Shown here: positions 58,901-64,000 of the stretch, piece after piece
Layout of the letters: every line of letters begins with the position of its first letter
Numbering within the stretch: position 1 is the first letter of the stretch
Assembly (NCBI GenBank): GCA_016648135.1
Contig: JADDOH010000517.1
Coordinates: forward strand, 246,430 to 310,429
From: Agrypnia vestita
Lineage: Eukaryota; Arthropoda; Insecta; Trichoptera; Phryganeidae
DNA: 64,000 nt
Direction of reading: 5' to 3'
The notes under the pieces: generated by a model
The model's input: only the letters and a program-made list of their open reading frames with translations
Database searches by the model: none
Told to the model about the DNA's origin: nothing
Made by a program: the position numbers and the translations under genes

Positions 58901-61900
58901 CCCTCCACGGGGGCCCGAAGGCCTGAACCGGGCGCCATCGTAGAGATGGTCATCATGAAATAAATGAGTACTGGAAGACCGTGAGAAAAATTTTGTATTT
59001 TTCTCGATTTGGAAACGGTGTATGCCTGCTTTCAGGCCCACGTCGCGGTAAGCTCGCGCGCACGGCTCGCCGTGGAGAATATTAAAAAGTCGAATTTTTA
59101 ATCGACGATCAGAGCGGCTTACCATGGACGAACTCCTACTTATGTAGTGTCATTGCATTCCTTTACTGAATGCCTGCCTGGAAAATATATTTTTATATAT
59201 GTGGAATGATATAGGCGCGCCTGAGAGTGGAATAAAAAATTGGTTTTTGGCGCTTTTTTGAATGCCTATAACTCAGTAAATATTTACCTGAAATATTTGG
59301 AATTACTGTTAAAATGAGCGCTTGCATGCGCAATTTACATTTGTCATAGCAAAACTTGTAAAAATACTGTTTTTGATTTTTTATGAATTTTTGAAAATTT
59401 GTGCCGTTTGTGGCAAATTTAATTTTAATTTTTTGGGCCTTGTATGACCCAGCCTGTCCAAACAACTGTGTTATTATCATCTGCTAGGTCTGTTATTACA
59501 AAATAACACAGTATTAGTCTCTTGGGAGCTAAAATGCATTTTTTGTAAATTAATTTGTATCTGCCATATGAAATCTGCCGCGCGGTGAAATTGCGCAACC
59601 GCGAATGACGTAGTTCACCGCTCGGCCGCTGGGAGCGCTGCAGCGCCTTCCCAGAATTATGCAATCTCATTGGTTTTTGTAACATGCTATGACGCAATCT
59701 TGTGCAATTTTGAATTTGGTATAAATATAACGCATTTTAAAGCGAGTACCACAGTTACGCAACTCGCATTGGTACGAGAATCGCTGTTTGGACAATCTTC
59801 TTACCGCTTTTTATTTCTGACCCCTACTCATCTTCTGGACTCTGCTTTCTTGGATTTTTGTGACCACTGCCTTCTGACTTGGACTTCGCTTCGGATTTTT
59901 TTTCTTCGACTTTAATACGATAAAAGCACTACCTCGGCGTTTGACTTCTGGCATATCCACGGACTACGAGCTTCACAGCTAATTCTGGTGGCGATCTCTG
60001 CCTCACCAGCGAAGACTACTGAGCCGCATAAAAAAGGTGTTCCCATCCGGAACACATACTGTTGATTCATTGAAGAATGAGTTGCACAATAATGAAGGAC
60101 GGAGTAAGATGGATACGTGGCGTAGATTACGGTGATCGGTGAAAGAGTAATCGTACCAGTGCCGGCCGGTACCTAGCCGTGGCATCGGGCTTCTCATTGG
60201 TGGCTCGAAGGACTAGAGTCCGGGTAGGCCTAGAACCTCCACAAATATATAAATATATTGAGCAGCAATACCTGAAATACTTTGTATACCGGTAAACACC
60301 AACATAACTAAATAATGTGCGTTGCATGCACATCTTACACATACTAATTCAATTGTCTTTCTCAAATGGAAAGAGGTCTACCAAAAATATAATGCCTTAA
60401 ATAAGGTGAATTTTTGTGTCTTCATTAACAATGAATAACTGCAAAGGTGATAATCCAGCAGCAGGAAATCCTTCTCTTTGTTAATTTTTTTACGTTTTCC
60501 AGGTGACGCTTGCACTATCATCTACGTGGTGTGTTCCGAGCGCGGGCTGGGACGCATCAGCGTGCGCCACGGCCTGCTCCAACAGGACGTGAAGCTGGCG
60601 TGCTACGCGCCGCTTACTCGCATGTATCCTCGCCCCCAGCACTCCGCCCTACTCCTGACCGTTGGGTCCACGGCCAACGTCATATTTGCAGGTAATGTAG
60701 TGTAGCCTAGTTTGATAATTTTTAAAATTCTAATGCTCATACATAATATTCGTATTAAGTGTCATTTACTTATTTTAATTAGTTTTATTGTCAATCTTTT
60801 CTTTGAACACCAAAATAAAATAAGTAAAAATAATTGAATTTATTGATGAATTTAACGGTATTAAGGCGGTACATACATTTTTCAAGCTGTCAGAGTGGCG
60901 ATATGTGTCGGATAGATCATGCTACTTCAATACGAGATCGAGACATGAACAAACGTCATATCAGATAAACCTTGCAAGAGCGTATTTATTACGTGTCCTT
61001 GTGAGATAGAAAGGTTGCGAGGAAACGAGACAACCATATGGAGTACCGACGTTTAAAATATATGGGAACGCAAGTCATGCTCGCGTACTATTATTAGAAT
61101 TTTAAATGTTTTAAGTCTAGAATATAAAAAAGCGTATGTATATTTCTCCAATAATTTAGGTGTTGTAAAAAAAAGTAAACAACAATTTTTCTTATATCAC
61201 TGTTTTTTAATTTAAAACTTTTGTCGAATAAGCAGATTTAGATATTATTTTGACTTCCGACTGAAATGTCAAAACACCTGTGAAAATAATTGAATTTAAA
61301 TAATTTTTATTTAAAATAAACAAAAAACTACTACAACAATATGTATTGAATTAAAAATAAAATTAAAAACCATTTATCTATATTTTAAAAATTATCTCGT
61401 AAATTAATATCTTACTTGACTTTCAAATAACAATGACATCAACACGAATATAGTGAACATAGCGAGTAGTAGCAAGTCAGCAAAAGTGACATGCGTTCAA
61501 TGTTAGGTTATGAGTAGAAATGCAATTTAATACAAAACTAGTTAAAAAAAACATTATTATCTGCGATGAATAGATTGCTTTCGAATATATAATATGATAT
61601 TATTTTGAACTAAAGTCAAATTTGGCATAAAAACACGTTTTAAAGTGATTTTTTTAAGAAAAAATGATTGGACTACATGAATGCGTCCGCCTCTCCCGGC
61701 TGGCGCGCGGATTGTGATCTGCAAACTGCGTAATTTTTCGACACATTTCATACTATAGAATTTTTATTTTTAAATATTAATTAACGTGTTTTTTATAAAA
61801 AAAATTAGCTTTTTAATAGTGAATGAAGACTCAAAGTGCGAATATAGATACAATATATCGTTTAAAATCATCTTTTTATATGAATAAACAACATTTGAAA

Positions 61901-62730
61901 ATGACCAAAAATCGTAAATATTTAAGCATGTTTGAAAAATTATATCTTTTTTAATATTGAATATTTCTTAATTTCCTAAGTACAGATTCTAGATAATTAA
62001 GTAAACTTTATATGTATGAAAAAACGTATTATGCTTACATACAAATTTTAAACGAATCACACTTTTCCCGGGAACATTAAAAACGTTTTTTTTGCCGCGG
62101 CCTGTGGATTAATGCCTATATTTTTCTTAATTATTATAAATAATGTTCAGTTTATTACTTTTATATAAGAATAAAGGTTCTATCTAAGGTATCGCCCTAA
62201 AATCAATCTATCATATACATTCTGATATAAATGAATAATAAAAACCCACATTTTGGTAAAAAACGCCGAAATATGCATTTGCAGTGAATGTACCGCCTTA
62301 ACTTTGTAGAGATTCATTATCTTCAAATTTTTTGAATAAAACTTATTGCTATATTAAGTATAATTATCCAGGGTGTCTCACAGCTAATAGCAAAAACTTT
62401 GGAGGAGTCTTATTCACTCAAATTTTGAATAGAAAATATTCTTTACACTTTGGGTGAAATGTCGACAGTTATGGAGATAAGCGACATCAAATGCATTTTG
62501 CATTTTTTTATAATATAGATGTAGGTACTTCCCGCTTTAATTTACATATTACGAATTTAAAAAACTTATTATACATATTCCTTGCAGGGGGTCCCACAAC
62601 TGGGGCCAGTGACTTAGACCCCAGGCACAAGCCCGCCACGCTGGACCCTGAGGTCGCATCCGTTATACCCTTCACGGCGTTACCGCACACTGGACAGCAG
62701 CTGCTAGTTTATACAGTCACCTGCTTGAAG
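34827..62730 (+). CDS. Gp210: Nuclear pore membrane glycoprotein gp210 (NUP210), 5' part, 15 exons
   Basis: Fifteen exons with canonical GT/AG borders and matching phases join into 690 codons without a stop. The product is the start of gp210, the single-pass nuclear pore membrane protein whose large lumenal part lies in the perinuclear space. Residues 1-21 form a signal peptide (MARFEFIIAILLILYSTAVQ), followed by the family N-terminus AKLNVPRVLIP and the sequon VNFT. Other family blocks are CYKW, the VLRCDVIVD segment with TTRELYVEE, the KTGSAK block, and VRVVEPSRMEI. The ATG at 34827 was chosen because an upstream in-frame ATG would bury the signal peptide. NUP210 is about 1,880 residues, so this is roughly the first third; the lumenal repeats continue, and the TM segment and cytoplasmic tail lie beyond the window. 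Exons are GC-rich against AT-rich introns. Confident family call; exon borders are by eye. Confidence 0.93.
35165..35345. repeat. Fragment related to the palindromic element at 39415-40090
   Basis: CTAAATCCAAGATAATGGTC and ATTACACTTTAAAGTTTCG match segments of the palindromic element. It lies in gp210 intron 1. Confidence 0.55.
35600..39180 (+). mobile_element. Decayed DNA transposon in gp210 intron 1
   Basis: Possible inverted ends AAAACTGTCATGTGC (35645) and GCACATGTCAGTTTTGG (39170) enclose the transposase-like pseudogene at 36393-38460. GTGCA-rich subterminal repeats occur at both ends. Exact boundaries are uncertain. Confidence 0.5.
36393..38460 (+). pseudogene. Transposase-like gene (large insect/cnidarian family), broken
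   Basis: Order of recognisable parts: an acidic N-terminal region (36727-37005); VKEWLDLLPKVPSHYCRSSS (about 37515); a segment THMFKEYEKWYFASNKVAAQ; KPRKDQCDTCTAFKEGNLTP with a CxxC (37730); YVWHEGDGGVTANEFTTYLV (37985); SYQNRNKILSS-like (38115); RGHTMMQVDSVHSTLERLF (38210); and GKRTGDPVVTDVRGLPW (38405). This order is that of an abundant repeated family in invertebrate genomes with a presumed DDE/RNase H-like catalytic fold (W-H-E-G, R-G-H...D-S-x-H). At least five frameshifts or stops. The family name (DUF7869-like) is my recollection and not certain. Confidence 0.6.
39415..40090. mobile_element. Palindromic element, about 676 bp, gp210 intron 1
   Basis: ATGACAGATCCTTCTGAAAG (39439) is mirrored by CTTTCAGAAGGATCTGTTAT (40047). 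Inner arms ATTACGCTTCAAAGTTTCG and GAAACTTTAAAGTGTAAT also mirror. A separate perfect 16-bp hairpin, TACGCTTTAAAAGTGT/ACACTTTTAAAGCGTA, lies at 39503-39560. Confidence 0.7.
40234..40378 (+). CDS. Gp210: gp210 exon 2 (residues 53-101)
   Basis: Acceptor TTTATAG at 40227-40233. The first G completes the split Trp, then SSRDDVVSVRASPGLGECSH and a stretch ending AEDVRTKQ before GTTTGT. Matches the W-S-x-R-P-D-V-x-S segment known in gp210. Intron 1 is 5.25 kb. Confidence 0.92.
40544..41001. mobile_element. Family M miniature element, gp210 intron 2
   Basis: Left end AGGGTGTCCCATAGCTAGTA with GCAAAAAC is inverted at the right end of the copy at 48575. The body shares TAACTTATATCGATAATGAA and the mirrored distal half with 26434-26949. 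Confidence 0.75.
41002..41049. repeat. Perfect 21-bp hairpin, gp210 intron 2
   Basis: Arms 41002-41022 and 41029-41049 are exact inverses (ATCTGCTTGTAAAGGCTCCG...) around CACCGT. No mismatch. Confidence 0.9.
41125..41365. repeat. Dispersed repeat with GTGTGGATGTTTATT word, copy 1
   Basis: CGTGTGGATGTTTATTTTCA followed by CCGGAGT. Related copies at 45358-45440 and 62790-62890 lie in other gp210 introns. No coding sense recognised. Confidence 0.5.
41589..41709 (+). CDS. Gp210: gp210 exon 3 (residues 102-141)
   Basis: After TTTTAACAG, encodes VLRCDVIVDNIVSLDVVTTT then RELYVEEAPEAF. This is the most recognisable gp210 block (human has VLRCDAIVD and TTRELYLED). Donor GTAAGG; one base carried over. 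Confidence 0.95.
42016..43512 (-). mobile_element. piggyBac-like element with TTAA flanks, gp210 intron 3
   Basis: TTAA at 42012-42015 and 43513-43516. Ends CCTTTTAACTGCCAGCC and GGCAGTGGCACTGATCGGG, inverted and in the style of piggyBac termini (CCC...TGCC). On the minus strand 42430-42600 encodes a very acidic stretch (DDDEIVGQTAESDDSDVEFE...), as in piggyBac transposase N-termini. No catalytic core remains. A GC-rich block lies at 42690-42830 and a diverged tandem repeat at 42620-42690 and 43010-43085. Confidence 0.6.
43679..43718. repeat. Perfect 17-bp hairpin, gp210 intron 3
   Basis: GTGTATATCTGACCTCT (43679-43695) and AGAGGTCAGATATACAC (43702-43718) around GGCCAG. Confidence 0.9.
43888..43966 (+). 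CDS. Gp210: gp210 exon 4 (residues 142-167)
   Basis: Acceptor CTTTCAG. Encodes NEFTTLEGVDFQWTLVSPLK and DNDVI. The F-x-W-T core is the family pattern. Ends AG before GTTTAT. Confidence 0.92.
44408..44525 (+). CDS. Gp210: gp210 exon 5 (residues 168-207)
   Basis: Acceptor CCCGCAG. Encodes IMSFSESSYDATEPLQSLEA and IEGVKTGSAK, equivalent to the human S-G-M-K-T-G-S-S-K block. Donor GTATTA. Confidence 0.93.
44526..45174. other. gp210 intron 5, no feature seen
   Basis: AT-rich; nothing recognisable as a repeat or gene. Confidence 0.5.
45175..45315 (+). CDS. Gp210: gp210 exon 6 (residues 208-254)
   Basis: Acceptor TTGTTCAG. 47 whole codons encode VIMKLPQQEYVDVKPIEVTL and end VQFKIVQ before GTGAGA. 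Matches the V-x-P-x-E-V-x-L and Y/F-K-V-Q pattern of gp210. Confidence 0.93.
45358..45440. repeat. Dispersed GTGTGGATGTTTATT repeat, copy 2
   Basis: CGTGTGGATGTTTATTCTCA then CCGGGGAG, starting 43 bases after exon 6. Confidence 0.5.
45515..45795. repeat. Family M miniature element fragment, gp210 intron 6
   Basis: ATCAATAGTTATGGATATAA, TTCAAAGTTTGCATAATTAT and a distal TTTGATAATTTTATTTGAAT match the family M arms, more decayed than other copies. Confidence 0.5.
45978..46122. mobile_element. Family N miniature element, copy 2, gp210 intron 6
   Basis: GGCCCGGTTGTTTCGAGTTC to AACTTGAAACAACCGGCCC with TA flanks; very close to the copy at 27285-27430. Confidence 0.85.
46325..46564 (+). pseudogene. 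LINE reverse transcriptase C-terminal fragment, gp210 intron 6
   Basis: LCKILNNLVDSPYLLEKIGL and YPNFGRTNYLKNCFVTRSTL followed by KYNQL. Matches the K-x-x-N-x-L-V-D-x-P-x-L-L-E-x-I-G ... R-T-N-Y end of non-LTR ORF2. Same group as 17290-17520. Confidence 0.65.
47103..47199 (+). CDS. Gp210: gp210 exon 7 (residues 255-286)
   Basis: Acceptor CACTCAG. Encodes VREGRLIEVPQPSPQYSLQN then EDKTTATLHPKT. Family pattern R-x-G-K/R-I/L-x-E followed by P-x-x-Q-Y. One base carried over. Confidence 0.92.
47629..47802 (-). mobile_element. tRNA-derived SINE, copy 3, gp210 intron 7
   Basis: Minus strand: TAGCTTGTTGGTGTAGTGGT, a B-box-like GGTTCGAGCCCC, AGTCCTATTATCGTAG, and the AGTAAGAATATTGATGC body. The head TGGTGTAGTGGT is a good A-box. 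Best preserved of the three copies. Confidence 0.8.
47994..48195 (+). CDS. Gp210: gp210 exon 8 (residues 287-353)
   Basis: Acceptor TTCGTCAG. Encodes GMATGLAIGTTRILLRDAG, then an acidic insert, then LHLDPRPWSLQEGRECSIHV. The W-x-L-x-x-G-R-x-x-x-I-x-V pattern matches the gp210 lumenal domain. A GTGAGG at 48048 resembles a donor, but reading through keeps the frame and family alignment. Confidence 0.88.
48290..48575. repeat. Family M miniature element fragment, gp210 intron 8
   Basis: Ends GTTTTTGCTACTAGCTATGG GACACTC-type terminus, inverse of the left end at 40552. The left half is missing. Confidence 0.7.
48905..49088 (+). CDS. Gp210: gp210 exon 9 (residues 354-415)
   Basis: Acceptor CATTACAG; first base completes a split Ser. 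Encodes EDRNMLIGPQTRIIVVHDED, a sequon (SINGS) and LSVIATLVSVAGKGFYPK before GTATGC. Confidence 0.93.
49215..50320. repeat. Iterated GGCAGCAATATCC-type motif around the Tigger element
   Basis: AAAAGCAGAGGCAGCAATTT (49217), AAAAGCAAAGGCAGCAATAT (50066), GCAAAGACAGCAATATCC (50182), AAAAGCAGCAAAGTCC (50215), GCAAACACAGCGATATCC (50242) and TGAGGCGGCAATT (50307). Irregular spacing; the first copy is separated from the others by the Tigger insertion. Confidence 0.6.
49315..49986. mobile_element. Tigger/pogo-type non-autonomous element, gp210 intron 9
   Basis: Left CAGTAAAACCTCGTTAATTC and right GAATTAACGGGGTTTTATTG, TA on each side. Internally a segment of about 270 bp is duplicated (AAAATCGCAAC...ATTTGCCAAAAATCG at 49417 and again near 49720). 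No transposase. Confidence 0.75.
50780..51700. repeat. Family M miniature element split by a LINE
   Basis: Family M sequence at 50800-50959 resumes at 51616 after the LINE, with a 13-bp duplication TTCATTCACTTTA at 50947-50959 and 51616-51628. Confidence 0.7.
50960..51615 (-). mobile_element. 5'-truncated LINE with 13-bp target duplication, gp210 intron 9
   Basis: Minus-strand ORF2 C-terminus: FTYLGSLITSNNNTTEEIQK, KILVYKTLIRPVLTYAAETW, FERKILRRIFGP, then frameshifted LDRDEWRKIIEEAKAHQGL and a stop, ending in (ATG)n. TTCATTCACTTTA flanks both sides. The 3' microsatellite and the conserved blocks place it with RTE-like elements. Confidence 0.85.
51938..52029 (+). CDS. Gp210: gp210 exon 10 (residues 416-445)
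   Basis: Acceptor TGTTTCAG. Encodes ISTTGEINIYKKIDIIPPEV and VLPWDSSSSV. P-W before a Ser-rich turn matches the family. Ends AC before GTACGT. Confidence 0.92.
52114..52281 (+). CDS. Gp210: gp210 exon 11 (residues 446-501)
   Basis: Acceptor CCATTTCAG. Encodes AEFQLRATGGDGTYAWRSEG and a segment with sequon LGNGT, ending PANPHIFATA. This is the G-G-S/D-G-x-Y/F-x-W Ig-like core of gp210. The preceding intron is only 84 bp. Confidence 0.95.
52475..52612 (+). CDS. Gp210: gp210 exon 12 (residues 502-547)
   Basis: Acceptor TTTTTCCAG. Encodes VRVVEPSRMEIVWNDGESQV and GVGLALHIALYSARSQ. The V-x-V-x-E-P-x-x-M block is conserved in gp210. Donor GTGAGT. Confidence 0.94.
52828..53516. mobile_element. PIF/Harbinger-like element with TAA duplication and MADF fragment
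   Basis: GCGCTTGTTCAGACACAGCG at the left, exact inverse at the right, flanked by TAA (52825-52827, 53517-53519). The inverted match runs about 45 bp. TAA duplication is the PIF/Harbinger signature. A second inner inverted pair (GCGGTGCCCGCAACCCAACC against GCGTTGCGGGCACCGCACGG) lies at 52940-53040. Confidence 0.85.
53065..53256 (+). CDS. MADF-domain ORF fragment in the Harbinger-like element
   Basis: 63 codons: RFDTEFFIDEVEKRPVIWDL then QCEDYSNMPRTKLGRSWWRY. Follows the MADF signature F/L-I-x-x-V-x-x-R-P-x-I/L-W-D ... Y-x-x-x-x-x-K-x-x-x-W. A stop follows at 53254. The element is too short to encode the transposase, so this is the remnant of the second Harbinger gene or an independent small exon. 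Confidence 0.65.
   Translation: MDYILFSMPMDRFDTEFFIDEVEKRPVIWDLQCEDYSNMPRTKLGRSWWRYLKMVEKNSILEK
53810..53904 (+). CDS. Gp210: gp210 exon 13 (residues 548-579)
   Basis: Acceptor ATGTTTTAG; first base completes Asn of the N-C-D motif. Encodes CDQVPFDVIPIEGVTFERIY. Human has the equivalent DCSHFDLAVE segment. Followed by a 6.6-kb intron full of mobile elements. Confidence 0.92.
53985..54545. other. gp210 intron 13, unassigned inverted-repeat DNA
   Basis: GGGGTTACCGCC/GGCGGTAACCCC hairpin at 53998-54032 and a second GTTACCGGGGTAAC near 54515 suggest the ends of one element. No frame recognised. Confidence 0.35.
54625..54656. repeat. Perfect 32-bp palindrome
   Basis: CAATTGTGTTTGCTG then TG then CAGCAAACACAATTG: a 15-bp perfect inverted repeat. 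Confidence 0.9.
54641..54805. repeat. Tandem pair, about 85-bp unit
   Basis: GCAGCAAACACAATTGTTTA, GCCGCTTCGC and CAATTGTATCTGGCAAATTT occur twice (from 54641 and from 54727) with five or so substitutions. Confidence 0.8.
55070..55142 (-). pseudogene. tRNA-Arg(ACG)-like sequence, copy 1
   Basis: 73 nt. GTGGCGCAGCGGATAACGCG D-arm, anticodon loop CTACGGA (anticodon ACG), T-arm CCAGGTTCGAATCCTGG perfect. The acceptor stem is broken (AGTCGTG against CAGAATA) and the anticodon stem has an A-C mismatch. Likely a tRNA pseudogene. Confidence 0.7.
55362..55434 (-). tRNA. tRNA-Arg(ACG)-like sequence, copy 2 (doubtful function)
   Basis: 73 nt. The acceptor stem GGTCCTG/CAGGATC pairs fully (one G-T), anticodon loop CTACGGA, B-box GGTTCGAATCC, and nine Ts just 3' as a pol III terminator. 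One mismatch occurs in each of the D (CAC for CGC), anticodon (A-A) and T (A-C) stems, so it may be a pseudogene. Otherwise close to the normal insect tRNA-Arg(ACG). Confidence 0.55.
55560..56845. other. gp210 intron 13, unassigned
   Basis: Holds a GC-rich block at 56080-56290 and a twice-repeated TTCGCCAACAC word at 56660-56720. Frames here (up to 117 codons) have no recognised family. Confidence 0.4.
56848..58857 (+). mobile_element. Tigger-type (pogo superfamily) transposon, gp210 intron 13
   Basis: 2,010 bp between TA duplications (56846-56847, 58858-58859). Left end CAGTAAACCCCCGTTCATCG, right end CGATGAACGGGGGTTACCTG, inverted. Carries one transposase gene (57182-58688), now broken. 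Length is somewhat below the usual 2.4 kb. Confidence 0.93.
57182..58688 (+). pseudogene. Tigger (TIGD1-like) transposase, two lesions
   Basis: Starts MSKRQCEKSVKKTRNVVTLE. The first CENP-B-type HTH covers about residues 15-65 (VVGRDFKLAESTVRSIVQQK), the second about 80-150 (VFKASKGWFYRFRKRSNLHS). The DDE core follows, with the first Asp in NVDETGLYWKRMP. In the A-run near 58022-58030 the frame shifts by one, after which LLVLDNAPGHP gives the second Asp. The text jumps from LPPNTTSILQ directly to AIKNIDEAWKEITQSC-like, so the P-x-D-Q-G segment with the third Asp and about 60 residues are deleted. The tail is open to LMNY. Not catalytically competent. Confidence 0.93.
58860..59470. other. gp210 intron 13, unassigned repeat-like DNA
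   Basis: A GC-rich stretch (58870-59120) and an AT-rich one. The minus-strand 117-codon frame is not recognised. Confidence 0.35.
59490..59990 (+). mobile_element. Possible LTR-like promoter region
   Basis: TGTTATTACA near 59490, a TATAAATATAACGC box at 59720, and a stretch ending about TTCACAGCTAATTC followed by TGGTGGCGATCTCTG, which could be a primer-binding site. No target duplication or partner LTR found; tentative. Confidence 0.3.
60503..60691 (+). CDS. Gp210: gp210 exon 14 (residues 580-642)
   Basis: Acceptor CGTTTTCCAG. Encodes DACTIIYVVCSERGLGRISV, ACYAPLTRMYPR and LLLTVGSTANVIFAG, equivalent to the human A-Y-x-P-L ... L-G-S-S-K-x-x-x-F-x-G-G-P boundary. Donor GTAATG. Confidence 0.94.
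60865..62297. mobile_element. 1,433-bp inverted-repeat element filling gp210 intron 14
   Basis: TTAAGGCGGTACATACATTT at the left and GAATGTACCGCCTTAA at the right. Flanks read TTAA on both sides (60861-60864, 62298-62301). No coding sequence; TTAA or TAA duplication with GG start fits a PIF/Harbinger-like or unknown group. Confidence 0.65.
62372..62540. repeat. Family M miniature element fragment
   Basis: AGGGTGTCTCACAGCTAATA with GCAAAAAC starts like the copy at 40550, and GTTATGGAGATAAGCGACAT like 45525. It ends just before exon 15. Confidence 0.6.
62588..62730 (+). CDS. Gp210: gp210 exon 15 (residues 643-690), last exon in window
   Basis: Acceptor CCTTGCAG. Completes GGP, then TTGASDLDPRHKPATLDPEV and LLVYTVTCLK before GTCAGC. 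Matches the W/L-x-V-T-C end of this gp210 domain. The next exon is not found before 64000. Confidence 0.9.
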
Positions 62731-62789
62731 GTCAGCTAAATTTTCTGACTATGTTACCTACTCTGAAAAGATACTCCTTCAGGGAATGA

Positions 62790-62890
62790 GTTGCGTTGAG
62801 TGTTGCATGTTCGTATGAATGTTTATTTCTCACCGGAAGATGAGCTCCAGGAGCAAGTGAAGGTATAAAGGTAAAATAACAGAGTATGAA
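62790..62890. repeat. Dispersed GTTTATT/CACCGG repeat, copy 3
   Basis: TATGAATGTTTATTTCTCAC then CGGAAGATGAGCTCC, related to 41125 and 45358. It starts about 60 bases after exon 15. Confidence 0.4.
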
Positions 62891-63560
62891 CGAGAATGCG
62901 CGGCATGGTTTGTCCACCCTGTAGGGAGGCTTGATATAATGTGATTTGATGTGATGTCTCTCTTTGGTTTCCATCTCGTATTATATACCCCTTCTGTATG
63001 ACTTGCGCAAAGTTATTGATGCAGCGTTAACTTGATTGCAGTGTTGTGTTCCTAATCTGTTAACCCACTTGTTTGACCAGACTCAGTAATATCACCATAA
63101 CAACCAACTGACATATATATATTTTCTCATTAAAATTTCAAATTCAAGTCACTTTTGACTTCTACATTTACAAAAATGACTCAAAATGGCTACCATGATT
63201 GACCAGATTTAGCTGTATTAAAGTTGTATTAATATTAAATTTATACTGATATTACGGGATGAAATTAAGTTCTTTTTGACTTATAATTTGCAACAAGTGT
63301 TCAAAGTCGTCACCATGAGCGTCCAGACACTTCTGATTGGGGGAACTACTGATTGATAAATGTTGGCCGTAGTATCCAGTAAAATTAATTATTTATTTAT
63401 ATTGAATCCGAAAACCAACAGCTAACAATAATATAGCAAATACAAAGAATGGTAAATATAAAAGCAAATTATAGGTTTTCACTGGTAGTGAAAACAAAAA
63501 TTAAATTAAATTTCTTATCGAAGCACTGCTAGTGTAGCTGTTAAATTGTTAACTGTATAC
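62890..63560. other. gp210 intron 15, no gene seen
   Basis: TTCAAAGTCGTCACCATGAG near 63300 and a diverged TCAAAATGGCTACCATGATT near 63181 hint at an old repeat. No exon found. Confidence 0.4.
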
Positions 63561-63563
63561 ATT

Positions 63564-63845
63564 ATGGCCCGGTTGCGCCATCTAAAGTAAAGGTAAAAAA
63601 AGTTACTCGAGTAACTTTTTTTTTACTAAAACGGGTTGCGCCATCTATGGTAAAAATATTTAACTCGCCGAAGTACATACATGAATAACTTTTTTTTACT
63701 CTCCAAGATAGGTGGGTAAAGGTAAAAATGTTGGTAAAAAAAAATGGCCGTCCTCCCACAGCTGATTTGAAAATGTGACATTTATCCATATAGGTAAAAT
63801 ACAAAAAATCACTTTTTTCTTTAATAAAATGTTCATCAGGGCCAA
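63564..63845. mobile_element. Miniature element beginning GGCCCGGTTGCGCC, with palindrome
   Basis: GGCCCGGTTGCGCCATCTAA (63566) and GGGTTGCGCCATCTATGGTA (63634) form a direct repeat. A perfect 28-bp palindrome AAAAAAGTTACTCGAGTAAC TTTTTT lies at about 63595-63623. A right end was not found. Confidence 0.45.
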
Positions 63846-64000
63846 CATATGGAGATTGGCAAAAAAGGCCCGATTAAGGGCCGCCGGTTTTTCTTGTCCG
63901 ACACAAATTTTTTAATTTCGCATTATTTTAGCGATGGTTTGACGTTTGTTTGGTTTGTTTCAGAGAATAAAGTGGTTTATTTGAACTGGTTTTGAACCGC

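Noticed and set aside
58772..59125. 117-codon minus-strand frame beside the Tigger element
   Set aside because: Begins within the Tigger terminal repeat and shows no known domain.
63945..64000. Possible gp210 exon 16 after TTTGTTTCAG
   Set aside because: The following frame (NKVVYLNWF) meets a stop within the window and has no gp210 likeness.
1..64000. CRISPR arrays, bacterial operons or phage modules
   Set aside because: No regularly spaced direct repeats with unique spacers and no prokaryotic gene organisation; this is eukaryotic DNA.

Overview
The window is a piece of an insect (arthropod) nuclear genome. Evidence: short GC-rich coding exons with GT/AG introns in AT-rich DNA, a dense load of eukaryotic transposable elements (mariner, hAT, Tigger/pogo, piggyBac-like, PIF/Harbinger-like, RTE- and jockey-type LINEs, tRNA-SINEs, solo LTRs), hammerhead-like motifs of Penelope type, and a short (TTAGG)3-like run near 8190. 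The order cannot be fixed from this window alone.

The only host protein-coding gene I can support is on the + strand: the 5' third of the nuclear pore membrane glycoprotein gp210 (NUP210). Fifteen exons between 34827 and 62730 join in frame into 690 codons, starting with a signal peptide and running through the lumenal repeats; the gene continues past the right edge. Its introns are long and built largely from mobile elements.

Layout: 1-34.4 kb is intergenic. It holds a decayed mariner (0.8-1.2 kb), an inverted pair of hammerhead-like repeats (4.05-4.5 kb), two solo LTRs with perfect 4-bp target duplications (4988-5611 and 8770-9245), tRNA-derived SINEs, a near-perfect 370-bp SINE palindrome (13.64-14.02 kb), a hAT transposon carrying a second transposon (14.86-17.23 kb), several LINE remnants, a mariner of typical size split by a 1.46-kb solo LTR (20.3-23.1 kb), a second LTR of the same family inside a LINE (23.5-25.8 kb), a GCATGC-rich element carrying a MADF-like ORF (28.3-29.3 kb) and a tandem repeat with a transposase-like exon (32.1-34.4 kb).

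From 34.8 kb on is gp210. Intron 1 holds a decayed transposase gene and a large palindromic element. Intron 3 holds a TTAA-flanked piggyBac-like element. Intron 9 holds Tigger-type and LINE insertions. Intron 12 holds a TAA-flanked Harbinger-like element with a second MADF fragment. Intron 13 holds two tRNA-Arg(ACG)-like sequences and a 2.0-kb Tigger element whose transposase has lost its third catalytic Asp. Intron 14 is mostly one 1.43-kb inverted-repeat element.

I see no operon-like or cooperating host gene system. What stands out is nested, datable transposon insertion, self-cleaving-ribozyme-like repeats, and two unrelated MADF-bearing elements without a visible transposase.
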